DNA of 57,888 bases from an uncultured Pseudorhodobacter sp. (GTDB lineage Bacteria; Pseudomonadota; Alphaproteobacteria; Rhodobacterales; Rhodobacteraceae). The notes beneath the pieces are model-generated. The model was given only the letters and a program-made list of their open reading frames with translations. It was not told where the DNA came from and ran no database searches. Below, one piece after another: positions 33,683-42,928 of the stretch. Made by a program: the position numbers and the translations under genes. The number at the start of each line of letters is the position of its first letter. Position 1 is the first letter of the stretch. The stretch spans positions 1 through 57,888 of the forward strand of contig CAJXWJ010000013.1 of NCBI GenBank assembly GCA_913062925.1, in the 5' to 3' direction.

Positions 33683-34917
33683 AACGTCAGCGCGCGGTCG
33701 CCCTGTGCATCTTTGATCCGGCTGGGCAGGCCCATCTGGTTCAAAAGCTGCAGAAAGGGCTTGGGGTCAAGGTCTTCGACATTGGCCATCTCGCCCAGAT
33801 CCCAGATGCCATTGGCAATCAGCAGCGCCGCCGCCACCGGAGGCACGCCAGCGGTATAGGAAATGCCCTGTGATCCGACCTCGTTAAAGGCGTCTTTGTG
33901 GTCGGCGACGTTATAGATAAACACCTCGGTGGCTTTGCCGTCTTTCTGACCGCGCACCACATCCCCGATGCAGGTCTTACCGACATAATCCGGCGCAAGG
34001 CTCGACGGGTCTGGTAGCACCGCCTTGACCAGTTTCAGCGGGATCACCTCTAGCCCTTCGGCGGTTTTCACCGGTTGTTCCGACAAAAGCCCAAGGTTTT
34101 TCAGCACGGTAAAGACGTTGATATAGTGATCGCCAAAGCCCATCCAGAACCGCACATCGGCAGCCGGATAGCGATGTGCCAGCGAATGCACCTCGTCGTG
34201 GCCGGTCATATAGGCCTTTTGCTTGCCGACAACGGGCAGATCAAACTCTTGGCCGACCTCGAACATGCTGTTTTGTTGCCAAGCGCCTTTTTGCCAGGAA
34301 TAGACCGTGCCGGTGAATTCGCGGAAGTTGATTTCGGGGTCAAAGTTGGTCGAGAACCACCGCCCATGCGAGCCTGCATTAATATCAACGATATCAATGC
34401 TTTCAACGCTGTCTAAATAATCATCCGCCGCCAGCCGCGCATAGGCATTGACCACGCCCGGATCAAAGCCAACGCCCAAAATCGCGGTGACACCGGCGGC
34501 TTTGCAGGCCGCACGGCGCTGCCATTCATAATTGCCATACCACGGCGGGGCCTCACAAATCTTGGCGGGGTCTTCGTGGATCGCGGTGTCCATATAGGCG
34601 ACACCGGTTTCGATACAGGCTTGCAGCACCGACATATTCACAAAGGGCGAGCCGACGTTGATCACGATCTGACAGCCGGTCTGACGGATCAGGGCCACCA
34701 CCTCGGCGGTCTGGGTCGCATCCACCGCATGGGCGTCAAACCGACCCGCGACCTTCATCGCGGCTTTTTCCTGCACCGAGGCGATGATGGCTTCGCATTT
34801 GCCAAGCGTTCGGCTTGCGATATGCAGATCGCCCAAAACATCGTTATGTTGCGCGCATTTATGCGCCACAACCTGTGCGACGCCACCTGCGCCAATGATC
34901 AAAACATTACGTTTCAC
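33679..34917 (-). CDS. Carboxynorspermidine synthase (saccharopine dehydrogenase-like)
   Basis: This 412-aa enzyme condenses aspartate semialdehyde with a diamine and reduces the imine to carboxynorspermidine or carboxyspermidine. It starts at GTG 34917, with AAGGAG ten bases upstream. The N-terminal Rossmann motif is VLIIGAGGVAQVVAHKCAQ. CQIVINVGSPFVNM and GVGFDPGVVNAYA are typical of the LYS9/CANSDH family. It lies 36 bp downstream of nspC, whose product acts next in the pathway, which fixes the assignment well beyond family similarity. Confidence 0.94.
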   Translation of the reverse strand: MKRNVLIIGAGGVAQVVAHKCAQHNDVLGDLHIASRTLGKCEAIIASVQEKAAMKVAGRFDAHAVDATQTAEVVALIRQTGCQIVINVGSPFVNMSVLQACIETGVAYMDTAIHEDPAKICEAPPWYGNYEWQRRAACKAAGVTAILGVGFDPGVVNAYARLAADDYLDSVESIDIVDINAGSHGRWFSTNFDPEINFREFTGTVYSWQKGAWQQNSMFEVGQEFDLPVVGKQKAYMTGHDEVHSLAHRYPAADVRFWMGFGDHYINVFTVLKNLGLLSEQPVKTAEGLEVIPLKLVKAVLPDPSSLAPDYVGKTCIGDVVRGQKDGKATEVFIYNVADHKDAFNEVGSQGISYTAGVPPVAAALLIANGIWDLGEMANVEDLDPKPFLQLLNQMGLPSRIKDAQGDRALTF

Positions 34918-34953
34918 TTCGAACCGTCTCCTTTAAGGACAGAGGGAAGGGGG

Positions 34954-36048
34954 TCAGCCGAGGCTGCTCTCAAAATCGGCATAGCCGAAACTGCGGGAGA
35001 CGGTGAGGCTCCCATCGCGTTCTTTCAGCACAATCGCGGGCATCCGCACGCCATTGAACCAATTCTTTTTCACCATGGTATAGCCAGCGGCATCGGCAAT
35101 CGACAAACGGTCGCCAACGGCAAGCGGCTGCGGAAAGCTGAATTCGCCAAAGATATCGCCAGCAAGACAAGACTTGCCACAGATCATATAGGGGTGCGGG
35201 CCAGAGGTCTGCATCCGCGCCGATTGGCGATAGATCAGAAGGTCCAGCATATGCGCTTCGACCGAACTGTCAATGATAGCCAAGTCTTTGCCGTTGTTCA
35301 GAATATCCAGCACCGTGACTTCAAGGCTTGCCGCGCCAGTGATCGCCGCTTCGCCGGGCTCCAGAAACACCTGCACGCCAAACCGCGCCTGAAACGCCTT
35401 TAGCCGCGCGGCCAGACGCTGCAGCGGATAGCCCTCGCCGGTGAAATGAATGCCGCCGCCAAGGCTGACCCAATCCAGCCGCATCAGAAAATCGCCAAAC
35501 TCGGCCTCAATCCGGGTCAATTGCTGATCGAACAGATCAAAGTCGTCGTTCTCGCAGTTGTAATGGATCATCACGCCAGAAATCTTGTCGGCCACCGCCA
35601 TCAGCTTGGCCAGATCCCATTCGCCCAAACGGCTGAACGGGCGCGCCGGATCGGCAAGGTCAAACCCCGAGGTCGAAAAGCGCGGGTTCAGCCGCAGCCC
35701 GCGCGCGATGCTTTGGGTTTCGGCGTCAAAGCGGTTCAGCTGGGAAATCGAGTTGAAGATGATCTTATCGGCATAGCCCACCGCCTCGGCCACCTCATCT
35801 GCGGCCCAAGCCACCGAATAGGCATGGGTCTCGCCGCCAAATTTCTGCGCGCCAAGACGCAACTCATAAAGGCTGGACGAGGTCGTGCCATCCATATGCG
35901 GCTGCATCTCGGGGAAGGCGGGCCAGGTCGCAAAGCACTTCAACGCCAGCAAGACCTTGGCGCCAGAAGCTGCGCGTAGCTGGTCCATCACCGCCATATT
36001 GCGGGCAAGAGCGGTCTTGTCGATCAGGTAGTAAGGCGTCGGAATCAT
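34954..36048 (-). CDS. nspC: Carboxynorspermidine/carboxyspermidine decarboxylase
   Basis: This 364-aa PLP-dependent fold-III decarboxylase is of the alanine-racemase/ODC type. K37 in KVLLALKCFATW is the Schiff-base lysine. The late CGKSCLAGDIFGEF provides the active-site cysteine at the second subunit interface, and VFLEPGEAAITGA binds the PLP phosphate. It yields norspermidine or spermidine. The diamine used, propanediamine or putrescine, is not predictable. ATG 36048 follows GGGGGA. Together with the synthase it gives the SAM-independent route to triamines. Confidence 0.95.
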   Translation of the reverse strand: MIPTPYYLIDKTALARNMAVMDQLRAASGAKVLLALKCFATWPAFPEMQPHMDGTTSSSLYELRLGAQKFGGETHAYSVAWAADEVAEAVGYADKIIFNSISQLNRFDAETQSIARGLRLNPRFSTSGFDLADPARPFSRLGEWDLAKLMAVADKISGVMIHYNCENDDFDLFDQQLTRIEAEFGDFLMRLDWVSLGGGIHFTGEGYPLQRLAARLKAFQARFGVQVFLEPGEAAITGAASLEVTVLDILNNGKDLAIIDSSVEAHMLDLLIYRQSARMQTSGPHPYMICGKSCLAGDIFGEFSFPQPLAVGDRLSIADAAGYTMVKKNWFNGVRMPAIVLKERDGSLTVSRSFGYADFESSLG

Positions 36049-36076
36049 GGCGTCCCCCTAAATCCAAGAGGGGGGC

Positions 36077-36105
36077 GGTATAGGCCGATCCCCTTGCGCA
36101 TGCAA
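36077..36105 (-). promoter_or_regulatory. Candidate promoter of nspC and carboxynorspermidine synthase
   Basis: On the minus strand TTGCAT (36105-36100) and TATACC (36082-36077) are separated by exactly 17 bp. A start near 36070 would leave a leader of about 22 nt. The C-rich stretch 36070-36077 and the G-rich ribosome-binding site can pair (see findings). Confidence 0.4.
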
Positions 36106-36113
36106 GTAAGCCG

Positions 36114-37067
36114 CTAGGATGACAGCGGTGTAACAGCGGCGGCCAGCGCGGCCAGATAGCTTTCGGTGCTGGCGGCGTAAAGCCGGGCACGCGCCACCGC
36201 CTCGGCAGGGGTCAGGGCGGTAAAGCCAATCGCATCATGCGGGCGCAACTGGGCCGCGGCATCCAGATCACAATCCAGCACGGTGGCGATCTTGGGATAG
36301 CCGCCCGTGGTCTGATGATCGGCCAAAAGCAGGGTTGCCACACCATCGCCCGCCACCTGCACTGATCCGCGTGCAATAGGCTCTGATGGCATGGTTAGAG
36401 CCACATTCGGCGCAATATCAGGCCCCGCAAGCCGCACGCCCATGCGGTTGCCCGCCGCCGTCAGGCTGAAAGGCGAGGAGAGAAAGGCTTGCAGCGTTTC
36501 CGGCGCAAAGCAGCGATCTTGCGGCCCAAGCGTGACATGCAGGCGGTGACGCGGCCGCGCGAAAACCGGGCACGGCAGGGCGCGATCTGGCCCGACAACG
36601 CGGGGGGACTCGATCTGCAGATCCATCCCCGCCGTCACCAGCCCGCCGCCCTTGCCGCTGCTGCCATGGGTGGCATGGCTGCCCAGCCACAGCGGCGCCT
36701 TAAGCTCGCCCGCAACGGCCAGATAGCACCAACTGCCCCAAGGCCCGCGCCGCAGCGTCAGGCTTTGCCCCGCCGCCAGCGTCAGCACCTGCCACGAACC
36801 AAAGGCCTGATCTGTCTCGACAATAAACCCAGCCCCCGCAACGGCAAGGCTGATCGGCCCCGCCAGACAGTCAAGCCGCAGCCCCCCTAACGAAACCTCG
36901 ATCGCCGCTGCGTCCAAACGGTTGCCCAAAGCCGCATTTGCAGCACGGTAGGCCAGCCTGTCCATCGGCCCCGAAGCAGTGACGCCAAAGCGGGCAAAGC
37001 CAAAGCGGCCGGCATCTTGCACCGAAACCAAGGGGCCAGCGGCGGTGATGCGCAGATGCGCGCTCAT
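36114..37067 (-). CDS. pxpC: 5-oxoprolinase subunit C (biotin-dependent carboxyltransferase/KipA family)
   Basis: This 317-aa protein is the PxpC subunit of the prokaryotic ATP-dependent 5-oxoprolinase, which opens pyroglutamate to glutamate. Signatures are GPLVSVQDAGRFGFARFGVTASGPMD (read in parts) near the start, then NRMGVRLAGPDI and LLADHQTTGGYPKIATVL. ATG 37067 overlaps the pxpB stop (ATGA). It is the last gene of pxpABC. nspC begins 65 bp further on with its own candidate promoter. Confidence 0.94.
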   Translation of the reverse strand: MSAHLRITAAGPLVSVQDAGRFGFARFGVTASGPMDRLAYRAANAALGNRLDAAAIEVSLGGLRLDCLAGPISLAVAGAGFIVETDQAFGSWQVLTLAAGQSLTLRRGPWGSWCYLAVAGELKAPLWLGSHATHGSSGKGGGLVTAGMDLQIESPRVVGPDRALPCPVFARPRHRLHVTLGPQDRCFAPETLQAFLSSPFSLTAAGNRMGVRLAGPDIAPNVALTMPSEPIARGSVQVAGDGVATLLLADHQTTGGYPKIATVLDCDLDAAAQLRPHDAIGFTALTPAEAVARARLYAASTESYLAALAAAVTPLSS

Positions 37068-37741
37068 CTGGCGGCCTCGAATTCGGCGCGGCTGATGCGG
37101 CGAAACTGCACCGCGTCGCCGACGTCAAACAAGAAAGGGCGGGCGGGGTCGTCTTGTAAAATCGCGGTGGGGGATCGGCCGATGATCCACCAGCCCGTGG
37201 GCATCATCAGCGTGGTGACGATGCATTGCGCGCCTGCAATAATCACCGATCCTGCCGGCACATCGCGCAGGGCGGTGTCTTTGCGCGGCAGCTGTAATTC
37301 GGCTCTAACACCGCCCAAATAGGCATAGCCGGGGGCGAAACCATAAAGGAACACGGTATAATCGCCCGCCAGATGCGCCGCGATCACCGCTTCGGGCGAA
37401 AGACCGCTCCGACGCGCCACTTCGGGCAGATCAGGAGCAAGCTCGGCGTCATAGCAAACCTGCACTTCGCGCTGGGTCTGCGCGCGGGTTTGCAAGGCTG
37501 GCCGGGCGATCAGGCGGCGCAAATCCGTCTCTATTGCTGCATGATCGGTCAAGATGGGGTCAAACCGCACCAGCAGATTGACGAAGGCCGGCGTGGCTTC
37601 GCGAAAGCCAAGGCAGGGGTGATCGGCCAACATGGCATCCAGATGCAGTACGGCGCGATGCGCTTGCGCCGTGATCGCATCGCCAAATTCGACCAAGACG
37701 GCCTGTTCGGCCACGGCGCGAAAAATCGGATACAGGCTCAC
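37064..37741 (-). CDS. pxpB: 5-oxoprolinase subunit B (KipI family)
   Basis: This 225-aa PxpB protein includes ALVNLLVRFDP-like core sequence (FVNLLVRFDPIL), the invariant YGFAPGYAYLGG, LQLPRKDTALRDVPAGSVIIAG (read in parts) and PTGWWIIGRSP. The start is GTG 37741, overlapping the pxpA stop (GTGA). It forms a complex with PxpC that activates pyroglutamate. Confidence 0.94.
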   Translation of the reverse strand: MSLYPIFRAVAEQAVLVEFGDAITAQAHRAVLHLDAMLADHPCLGFREATPAFVNLLVRFDPILTDHAAIETDLRRLIARPALQTRAQTQREVQVCYDAELAPDLPEVARRSGLSPEAVIAAHLAGDYTVFLYGFAPGYAYLGGVRAELQLPRKDTALRDVPAGSVIIAGAQCIVTTLMMPTGWWIIGRSPTAILQDDPARPFLFDVGDAVQFRRISRAEFEAAR

Positions 37742-38493
37742 ACAAAGGCCGCCAGTTTCACGCCCGCCGCCGCCAGCCCCTGCCGGATGCTTTGCGCCAT
37801 CGCAACCGCATGTGGGCTATCGCCATGCACGCAGATTGATTGCGCGCGCAGCTTAACATGGCCACCGCCCAGCACCGGCATTTCGCCGGTCTCCAGCAGG
37901 TGCAACAGCCGCTGCGTGGCCGCATTTGCATCCGTGATCATCGCGCCGGGCTGATCGCGCGGCACAAGCTGGCCATTGGCTTGATAGGCGCGGTCGGCAA
38001 AAACCTCGGAAAAACTGGTCAGACCGGCGGCCTCGGCTGCGGCTTCCAGTTCGGTGCCCGAAATTGCCAAAAGCGCCAGATCGCGCGACAGGGCGCGGGT
38101 GGCGCGGGCAATGGCATCGGCCACGCCACGGTTGGCAGCGGCCAGATTGGCCAGCGCGCCATGGGCTTTGACATAGGCGATCTGAACCCCCGCCACGGCC
38201 GCAGCCCCCATCAAAGCACCGATTTGCACCGCAACCATCCGCTCGATCTGGGCTTCGCTCATCGGGATCACCCGCCTGCCAAAACCCAAAGGGTCGGCAT
38301 AGCCCGGATGCGCGCCAACCCGCACGCCCTTGGCCTGCGCCAAAAGCAGCGTCGCCACCATTGTGTCGGGGTCCGAGGCATGGCCGCCACAGGCAATATT
38401 GGCCGAGGTGACACAGCCCAGAATGGCAGCATCATCGCCCATGGCCCAAGGACCAAAGCCTTCGCCCAGATCAGAATTCAGGTCGATCTGCAT
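37738..38493 (-). CDS. pxpA: 5-oxoprolinase subunit A (LamB/YcsF family)
   Basis: This 251-aa PxpA subunit shows MQIDLNSDLGEGFG, ANIACGGHASDPDTM, GVRVGAHPGYADPLGFGRR and VKAHGALAN, all diagnostic for the LamB/YcsF family. ATG 38493 has GGGG upstream; the frame continues to 38604 but that part lacks family similarity. First gene of pxpABC. The divergent RND efflux genes start 209 bp away. Confidence 0.95.
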   Translation of the reverse strand: MQIDLNSDLGEGFGPWAMGDDAAILGCVTSANIACGGHASDPDTMVATLLLAQAKGVRVGAHPGYADPLGFGRRVIPMSEAQIERMVAVQIGALMGAAAVAGVQIAYVKAHGALANLAAANRGVADAIARATRALSRDLALLAISGTELEAAAEAAGLTSFSEVFADRAYQANGQLVPRDQPGAMITDANAATQRLLHLLETGEMPVLGGGHVKLRAQSICVHGDSPHAVAMAQSIRQGLAAAGVKLAAFV

Positions 38494-38640
38494 GTGAACC
38501 CCCCGCCGCGCTCTGCGCATAGTTGTGACCAGCCGCAGGCGGGCTTTCAAGGCGAAAGGCGAAAATATCGGGCAGGGATGCAAAAAACGAACAGGATCGT
38601 TCACTTTCTGTCGTCAAAACCACCAAGATTCATTGACCTT

Positions 38641-38668
38641 TCCCGAAAATCCCTCATCTATCCCGAAA
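38641..38668 (+). promoter_or_regulatory. Direct repeats upstream of the RND efflux operon, possible operator
   Basis: TCCCGAAA occurs at 38641-38648 and again at 38661-38668, exactly 20 bp apart, two helical turns. They lie 35-60 bp ahead of the adaptor ATG, and TTGACC at 38635-38640 directly precedes the first copy. This could be a site for a regulator acting over the -10 region. Confidence 0.35.
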
Positions 38669-38702
38669 CAAAGTTGCCCCCTGCAAAACCTAAGGTTTCC
38701 CA

Positions 38703-39815
38703 ATGAAATATTTCACCACCCACCGCATGACGGCCATTGTCGTTCTGATTGTCGCCGCCGCTTGGGTGCTTACGGGCAAGTTTTCTTCTGTTGGCAGCGA
38801 AGCCGCCGCGCAAGATGAGGCGCCCGCTGCGGCAGAGGCTCCGGCGGTGGTGCGGCGAACGGTGGCGGCGGTTGCGCCGATCTACACCCAATATGCCCGC
38901 GAAATCCGGCTGTCGGGGGTGACCGAGGCGGATAAGCAGGCGGTGCTGGCGGCGCGGTCTTCGGGGATTGTGGCCAAGCTGGGGGCGCAGCAGGGGCAAG
39001 ATGTCAGCTCTGACACGCTGATCTTGCAGCTGGAAGGCGATGAGGTGATCGCGGGCGTTGAAACTGCCAAAGCCGCGCTGGCGCAAGCCAAGGAAAAGCT
39101 GTCGATCGGCGAGACCCTGTTCAAAAAAGGCTCGCTGGCTGAATTTGAGCTGACCTCGCGGCGGGCGGCGGCTTCGGCGGCCGAGGGCGCGCTTGCACAG
39201 GCAGAGGCGGCGCTGGATCGGTTGCAGCTGAAGGCGCCCTTTGCCGGCACCGTGGATTCGGTTGCGGTTGAGATCGGCGAATCGGTGCAATCGGGCGCGC
39301 CGATTGCGACGCTGCTGGCGCTGGATCCGATTGTGATCAAGGCCGAGGTCAGCGAAAGAGATGTCGGCTTTGTCTCGACCGGATCGCGCGCCATGGTGCG
39401 GCTGGTCAATGGTGTCGAGATGGAGGGGATCATTCGCCATGTCGCGATGCAGGCCTCGCCCGTCACCCGCACCTTTGCGGTTGAGGTGGCGCTGCCCAAT
39501 GCCGACCGCAAAATCCCCTCGGGCATGACAGCTGAAGTGCGGCTTTATGCTGACAAGCAAGAGGCAGTCTTCGTGCCGCGGTCGATCATCACGATTTCGG
39601 ACACCGGCGATCTGGGGCTGCGGGTTGTGGGCGGCGATAACATCGCAGATTTTGCCAAGGTCTCTATTCTGGACGATGGCGAACAGGGGCTGGTGGTGAC
39701 TGGCGTGCCAAAAGACAAGCTGGTGATCGTGGCTGGGCAAGATCTGGTCAGCAACGGCGATCTGGTTGAGGTCAAGGAAATGACCGTTGCCGAAGCTGCA
39801 AAGGCGCTGAAATGA
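38703..39815 (+). CDS. RND efflux periplasmic adaptor (membrane fusion protein, HlyD/AcrA family)
   Basis: This 370-aa adaptor starts at ATG 38703 with AAGG upstream. The N-terminal MKYFTTHRMTAIVVLIVAAAW is an uncleaved anchor or signal. The lipoyl halves are SSGIVAKLGAQQGQDVS and LKAPFAGTVDSVAVEIGESV, around a short alpha-hairpin (about residues 118-175, rich in Ala, Glu and Lys). The beta-barrel contains MVRLVNGVEMEGIIRHV. It bridges the downstream RND pump to an outer-membrane channel that is not encoded nearby. The pump gene overlaps by 4 bp (ATGA). Confidence 0.94.
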   Translation: MKYFTTHRMTAIVVLIVAAAWVLTGKFSSVGSEAAAQDEAPAAAEAPAVVRRTVAAVAPIYTQYAREIRLSGVTEADKQAVLAARSSGIVAKLGAQQGQDVSSDTLILQLEGDEVIAGVETAKAALAQAKEKLSIGETLFKKGSLAEFELTSRRAAASAAEGALAQAEAALDRLQLKAPFAGTVDSVAVEIGESVQSGAPIATLLALDPIVIKAEVSERDVGFVSTGSRAMVRLVNGVEMEGIIRHVAMQASPVTRTFAVEVALPNADRKIPSGMTAEVRLYADKQEAVFVPRSIITISDTGDLGLRVVGGDNIADFAKVSILDDGEQGLVVTGVPKDKLVIVAGQDLVSNGDLVEVKEMTVAEAAKALK

Positions 39816-42800
39816 AGATCGTTGAAACCGCGATTAACAATGCGCGCCTGACGCTTTCGGTGCTGGTGTTTTTGCTGGTGACCGGCGCGCTGGCCTATAA
39901 CTCGATTCCGAAAGAGGCCGAGCCAGACATTCAGATTCCGATCATCTATGTCAGCATGCATCTGGACGGCATCTCGCCCGAAGACAGCGAAAGACTGCTG
40001 CTGCGGCCGATGGAAACTGCGCTGAAATCTATTCAGGGCGTCAAGAAGATGACCGCGACCGCCTATCAGGGCGGCGGCAACGTCTTGATGGAGTTTCAGG
40101 CCGGTGCCGATTTGGCCAAGGCGAAAACCGATGTCAAAGACAAGGTCGATGACGCCAAGCGCAATCTGCCCTCCGAGATTGACGCGCCAACGGTGAATGA
40201 GGTCAATATCAGCGAGTTTCCGGTGCTGGTTGTCACGCTTTCGGGCAATGTGCCCGAACGGGTGCTGAACACGGCGGCGCGGTCCTTGCGCGACCGGATC
40301 AAAGAGGTGCCGGGCGTGCTGGATGCCGCCTTGCAAGGCGTGCGCGATGATCTGGTCGAGATTGTCATCGATCCGGCCAAGCTGTCGTCTTATGGCCTGC
40401 GCCCCGATCTGCTGATTGCGGGCTTTAACGCCAACAACCGGCTGATCACCGCAGGATCATTGGAAGGCGCCGAGGGCAAATACGCGATCAAAGTGCCGTC
40501 CTTGCTGGAAACGGTCAAGGATCTGGCCAATCTGCCGGTGGTGGCCAGCAACAACGCCATTGTGCGCGTTAGCGATCTGGCCGAAATTCGGCCGACCCTG
40601 AAAGACCCCACCACCGTGACGCGGCTGAACGGCAAGGCGGCCGTGGCGGTCGAGGTGTCAAAGCGCACGGGTGCCAACCTGATCGACACTGTCGATAAGG
40701 TCAAAGTCGTGACCGCCGCGCTGCAAGCCCAACTGCCTGCTGGCATCGAAGTGACCTTTAGTCAGGATAAATCGACCAATATCCGGCAAATGCTGTCAGA
40801 TCTGCAAAACTCGGTTCTAACGGCCGTGGTGCTGGTCTTTATCATCATCCTTTATGCGCTGTCGGTGCGGTCTTCCATTCTGATCGGTCTGGCGATTCCG
40901 GCCTCGTTCCTGATGGGGATCTTGGGGCTGCAAATGGCAGGGCTGACGGTGAACCTTGTGGTTCTGTTCAGCCTTATTCTGGCGGTGGGCATGTTGGTGG
41001 ATGATGCGATTATCGTCACCGAATACGCCGAACGCCGCATGGGCGAGGGCATGGACAAGCGCAAAGCCTTTGCCGAAGCCAGCCACAAAATGGCAGGTCC
41101 GGTGATTGCCTCGACGCTGACGCGGATCGCGGCGTTTTCGCCGCTGCTGTTCTGGCCGGGGGTGGTTGGGCAGTTCATGAAATACATGCCGATCACGCTG
41201 ATCGCGACGCTGTCGGCCTCGATGCTTTATGCGCTGATCTTTGTGCCAACGCTGGGGTCGCTGATCGCCAAGCCGTTCAAGGCCGCGCCGGTTCACAAAG
41301 ACGGCGGCTATATGTGGCTGGTGGGTCGCGCCATTCGGCATCCGTTTCTGGTGCTGTTTCTGGCGCTGGGCTCGCTGGTTGCGGTGCCCTATGCCTATGG
41401 TAAATTCGGCAATGGGGTCGAGTTTTTCCCCAATGTAGAGCCTGATTACGGCCTGCTTTACGTTAAGGCGCGCGGCAATCTGTCGATCTCGGAAAAAGAC
41501 GCGCTGGTGCGTCAGGCCGAGGCGCGAATCTTGGGTTGGCCGGGGATCGAGACGATCTACACCCGTGTCGGGTCCAGCGGTGGTGCGGGCAACGAAGCGC
41601 CTGCTGATGTGATCGGCACCATTCAATATGAATTTGTCGATTGGCGCGAACGCAAAGGGGCGAATGCCATCCTTGACGATCTGCGCAAGGGCATGCAGGG
41701 CATTCCCGGCGTTGATATTGAAGTCTCGGTTCCTGCCGCAGGTCCGCCTACGGGCAAGGCCATTCAGATTCAGCTCTCGGCGGATGACCCTGCGGGCATG
41801 AACGAGATCGCCAAGACGATTGCGACCAAACTGGCCGATGTGCCGGATGTGATCGACATCGCCAATGGCCTGCCCTTACCGGGGATTGATTGGCAACTGC
41901 TGGTCAATCGTGGCGAAGCGGCGCGTTACGGCGCATCGCCGGCTGCGGTTGGGGCCGTGGTGCAGATGGTCACCTCGGGGTTGAAGCTGTCGGATTATCG
42001 CCCTGCGGGGTCCGATGATGCCGTCGATATCGTGCTGCGCTTGCCGCCCGAACAGCGCACCATTGCCGAGTTGGACCAGCTGCGGATTGAAACGCCGAAC
42101 GGTCCGGTGCCGATTTCGAACTTTGTCACTCGCACGGCGGCGCCGACGGTTGGCAATCTGATCCGCATCAACGGCGCGCGCACCATCACCATTCAGGCCG
42201 GTATCACAGCCGGCGTGCAAGAGGACGAGGTGCGCAAGAAAGTGCAAGCCATGGTCGACGGCGTCTTTGCCGAGCAGAGCCTGACGCAAAAAGGCTTTCG
42301 CTGGGTGATGGCGGGGGCCGACCAAGAGCAGGCCGACGCGGGGGCTTTCCTTGGCAAGGCCTTTGGCGCCGCGATCTTCCTGATCTTTGTGGTGCTGCTG
42401 GCGCAGTTCAACAAGTTCATCTCGGTTGGCCTTGTGCTTTCGGCGGTGATCATGTCGACCATTGGTGTGCTGTTGGGTCTGATGATCATGGGGCAGCCCT
42501 TTGGCGTGGTGATGACCGGCATTGGCGTGATCGCGCTTGCCGGGGTGGTGGTGAACAACAACATCGTGCTGATCGCCACCTATGACGAGTTGCGCGACAG
42601 CGGCATGGATAAGATCGACGCGATCTTGGAAACCTGCCGCGAGCGGGCGCGGCCGGTGGTGCTGACCGCGCTGACCGCGATTTTTGGGGTTTTGCCGATT
42701 GCCTTTGGCCTGAACCTTGAACTTCTAAGCCACGAGACAACCTACGGCGCGCCATCAACGCAGTGGTGGATCTCGCTTTCCTCGGCTATCGTTTACGGAT

Positions 42801-42919
42801 TGGCCTTTGCCACCATTCTGACCCTGATCGTGACGCCGTCACTGTTGATGTTGGTCAGCCGCAGCAATCAATCGCTGCGCGACGGGCGGCGTTGGTTCTG
42901 GAAGAAACGCAAAGCCTAA
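39812..42919 (+). CDS. RND efflux permease (AcrB/HAE1-like)
   Basis: This 1035-aa inner-membrane pump has twelve helices. It starts with the usual first helix (NARLTLSVLVFLLVTGALAY) and shows the large periplasmic loops after helices 1 and 7. LVDDAIIVTEYAERRM is the conserved helix-4 segment with paired aspartates for proton translocation, and GVVVNNNIVLIATYDELR is the helix-10/11 counterpart. The sequence is of the less-studied alphaproteobacterial HAE1 branch, and substrates are unknown. It is coupled to the adaptor gene. The aldolase gene follows after 9 bp but is unlikely to be related in function. Confidence 0.95.
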   Translation: MKIVETAINNARLTLSVLVFLLVTGALAYNSIPKEAEPDIQIPIIYVSMHLDGISPEDSERLLLRPMETALKSIQGVKKMTATAYQGGGNVLMEFQAGADLAKAKTDVKDKVDDAKRNLPSEIDAPTVNEVNISEFPVLVVTLSGNVPERVLNTAARSLRDRIKEVPGVLDAALQGVRDDLVEIVIDPAKLSSYGLRPDLLIAGFNANNRLITAGSLEGAEGKYAIKVPSLLETVKDLANLPVVASNNAIVRVSDLAEIRPTLKDPTTVTRLNGKAAVAVEVSKRTGANLIDTVDKVKVVTAALQAQLPAGIEVTFSQDKSTNIRQMLSDLQNSVLTAVVLVFIIILYALSVRSSILIGLAIPASFLMGILGLQMAGLTVNLVVLFSLILAVGMLVDDAIIVTEYAERRMGEGMDKRKAFAEASHKMAGPVIASTLTRIAAFSPLLFWPGVVGQFMKYMPITLIATLSASMLYALIFVPTLGSLIAKPFKAAPVHKDGGYMWLVGRAIRHPFLVLFLALGSLVAVPYAYGKFGNGVEFFPNVEPDYGLLYVKARGNLSISEKDALVRQAEARILGWPGIETIYTRVGSSGGAGNEAPADVIGTIQYEFVDWRERKGANAILDDLRKGMQGIPGVDIEVSVPAAGPPTGKAIQIQLSADDPAGMNEIAKTIATKLADVPDVIDIANGLPLPGIDWQLLVNRGEAARYGASPAAVGAVVQMVTSGLKLSDYRPAGSDDAVDIVLRLPPEQRTIAELDQLRIETPNGPVPISNFVTRTAAPTVGNLIRINGARTITIQAGITAGVQEDEVRKKVQAMVDGVFAEQSLTQKGFRWVMAGADQEQADAGAFLGKAFGAAIFLIFVVLLAQFNKFISVGLVLSAVIMSTIGVLLGLMIMGQPFGVVMTGIGVIALAGVVVNNNIVLIATYDELRDSGMDKIDAILETCRERARPVVLTALTAIFGVLPIAFGLNLELLSHETTYGAPSTQWWISLSSAIVYGLAFATILTLIVTPSLLMLVSRSNQSLRDGRRWFWKKRKA

Positions 42920-42928
42920 GGGGAAGCC

